Assembly: GCA_017542485.1 (NCBI GenBank)
Contig: JAFXXC010000019.1
Span: 1-64,000 of the forward strand
Direction: 5' to 3'
Origin: Acholeplasmatales bacterium
GTDB taxonomy: Bacteria > Bacillota_I > Bacilli_A > Acholeplasmatales > Anaeroplasmataceae
DNA length: 64,000 bases
This document shows positions 63,284 to 64,000 of this stretch, one piece after another. The first letter of the stretch is position 1; every line of letters starts with the position of its first letter. Under the pieces are notes generated by a model. The model was not told the DNA's origin, did not search any database, and worked only from the letters and a program-made list of their open reading frames with translations. Made by a program: the position numbers and the translations under genes.

Positions 63284-64000
63284 TAGAAGCTTGCGAAAAA
63301 GTAATGGATGGGATTGAAGATGACAAAATTACAGGTTCTTCAGCATTATTGTTGTGCCAAAAAATAGCAAGATTAACAAATGATTCAGATGCAATGATAT
63401 GGCTTAATTACGAAGCTGGTGGTTATAAAAGAACAAAAGATGGAAAACATATTGATAGTAGTGCCTTTGAAATTGCTTGGATTCACAATAGAGGATATGT
63501 AGAAAATGAAAAACAGTATATTTTTACAGAACTAATTTCACAATTAGAAAATGCTATTGATGCGAATAAAATTTCTTTAAAAAGTTTTTCTACTCAAGGA
63601 GCCTCTGTTAGTGGTGAATATGCATATGTAGCTATGAATAGATTAGTTGGTGGAGTACAAGCCAGCGTATCAAATCTAAATTCCGATATAAAGACTAATA
63701 GCAGAAAAAGAGCGATACTTATGAATGAGTATTATAATTATGCACATAAGAAATATATAAGTTTGCAGTTTGGAAATTATAATTTAGGAATTTTTAATAA
63801 TTATCAGGCAAAGGTTAATAACTATTTTAGTACTTTAGATAAAGATTTACTTTTAAAATTAGATGCTATTCAAAATGCAATTAATAGTGATAATAAAGAA
63901 AATTTTTCTCAAGCATTAACTACTTGTAGAAAACTGTATGATGTAATTGCAAAGGATTTATTTTCTAAATTGTTCCCAAATTATTCGGAGAAAAAATATA
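63262..64000 (+). CDS. AbiTii-like helical protein, 3' end outside window
   Basis: 246 residues are visible from the ATG at 63262 (GGTGGTGG site) with an open frame to the window edge. The opening ITGSSALLLCQKIARLTND followed by MIWLNYEAGGY resembles the AbiTii domain (a helical N terminus, then E-x-x-G-Y). A second helical stretch near residue 215 (FSQALTTCRKLYDVIAKDLF) follows, as in that family. The assignment is from pattern only. It would extend the defence island to the right. Confidence 0.65.
   Translation, partial: MDKNKQIIEACEKVMDGIEDDKITGSSALLLCQKIARLTNDSDAMIWLNYEAGGYKRTKDGKHIDSSAFEIAWIHNRGYVENEKQYIFTELISQLENAIDANKISLKSFSTQGASVSGEYAYVAMNRLVGGVQASVSNLNSDIKTNSRKRAILMNEYYNYAHKKYISLQFGNYNLGIFNNYQAKVNNYFSTLDKDLLLKLDAIQNAINSDNKENFSQALTTCRKLYDVIAKDLFSKLFPNYSEKKY

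Noticed and set aside
3-64000. UGA read as tryptophan (Mollicutes-type code)
   Set aside because: TGA ends several complete genes in the right place (20376, 40462, 58282), and tryptophans are encoded by TGG.

Overview
This window comes from a low-GC Gram-positive bacterium (Bacillota; a gut Bacilli or Erysipelotrichia-type lineage is my guess). The DNA is visibly AT-rich, genes carry GGAG-type ribosome binding sites with ATG, GTG or TTG starts, and TGA is a normal stop (20376-20378, 40462-40464), so the standard bacterial code applies. No rRNA, tRNA, CRISPR array or intact transposase/integrase was found.

Left edge (1-5.3 kb): the 3' part of a giant DUF3320-type helicase-nuclease, then a leftward pair encoding a short-chain dehydrogenase and a glycolipid-type GT4 glycosyltransferase, with terminators between the convergent units.

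Polysaccharide locus 1 (5.4-31.6 kb): one long rightward series starting with a small membrane protein and glmS. It holds a PglF/PglE/PglC-type set (4-amino-trideoxy sugar made and loaded onto the lipid carrier), a complete WbpI-B-D-E-A-type set for UDP-2,3-diacetamido-mannuronic acid, rfbACDB for dTDP-rhamnose, glycosyltransferases, a Wzy, a Wzx, an O-acyltransferase, an O-antigen-ligase-like protein and a GT39-like membrane transferase.

Polysaccharide locus 2 (31.6-45.8 kb): it starts after a promoter and a structured leader (hairpin, G11 tract, second stem, terminator hairpin). It has its own initiating phosphoglycosyl transferase, Wzy, Wzx, GT4, GT2, GT32, a DUF115 protein, two acetyltransferases, a CMP-sugar synthetase-like protein, an epimerase and a second rfbACDB set whose rfbB is separated from rfbACD by four genes. 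Two self-contained Wzx/Wzy assembly lines therefore lie back to back. No Wzz or tyrosine-kinase chain-length regulator is present.

Graveyard plus defence island (45.8-64 kb): decayed polysaccharide genes (two copies of one nucleotidyltransferase 3' end, a ugd remnant, a gmd remnant), an Nmad3 fragment and a frameshifted DUF2971 gene alternate with intact defence-type modules. These modules are a double PD-(D/E)XK nuclease with a DUF4145/HEPN-like partner; a DUF4143 ATPase bracketed by matching inverted repeats; a Septu-like ATPase/HNH pair followed by a Ser/Thr kinase; a SIR2 protein coupled to an 839-residue unknown protein; an AbiEi/AbiEii system of higher GC with an elaborate operator; and, cut by the right edge, a protein resembling AbiTii. 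The strongest candidates for something undescribed are the ATPase-HNH-kinase set, the SIR2 plus 839-aa pair, and the leader of locus 2.
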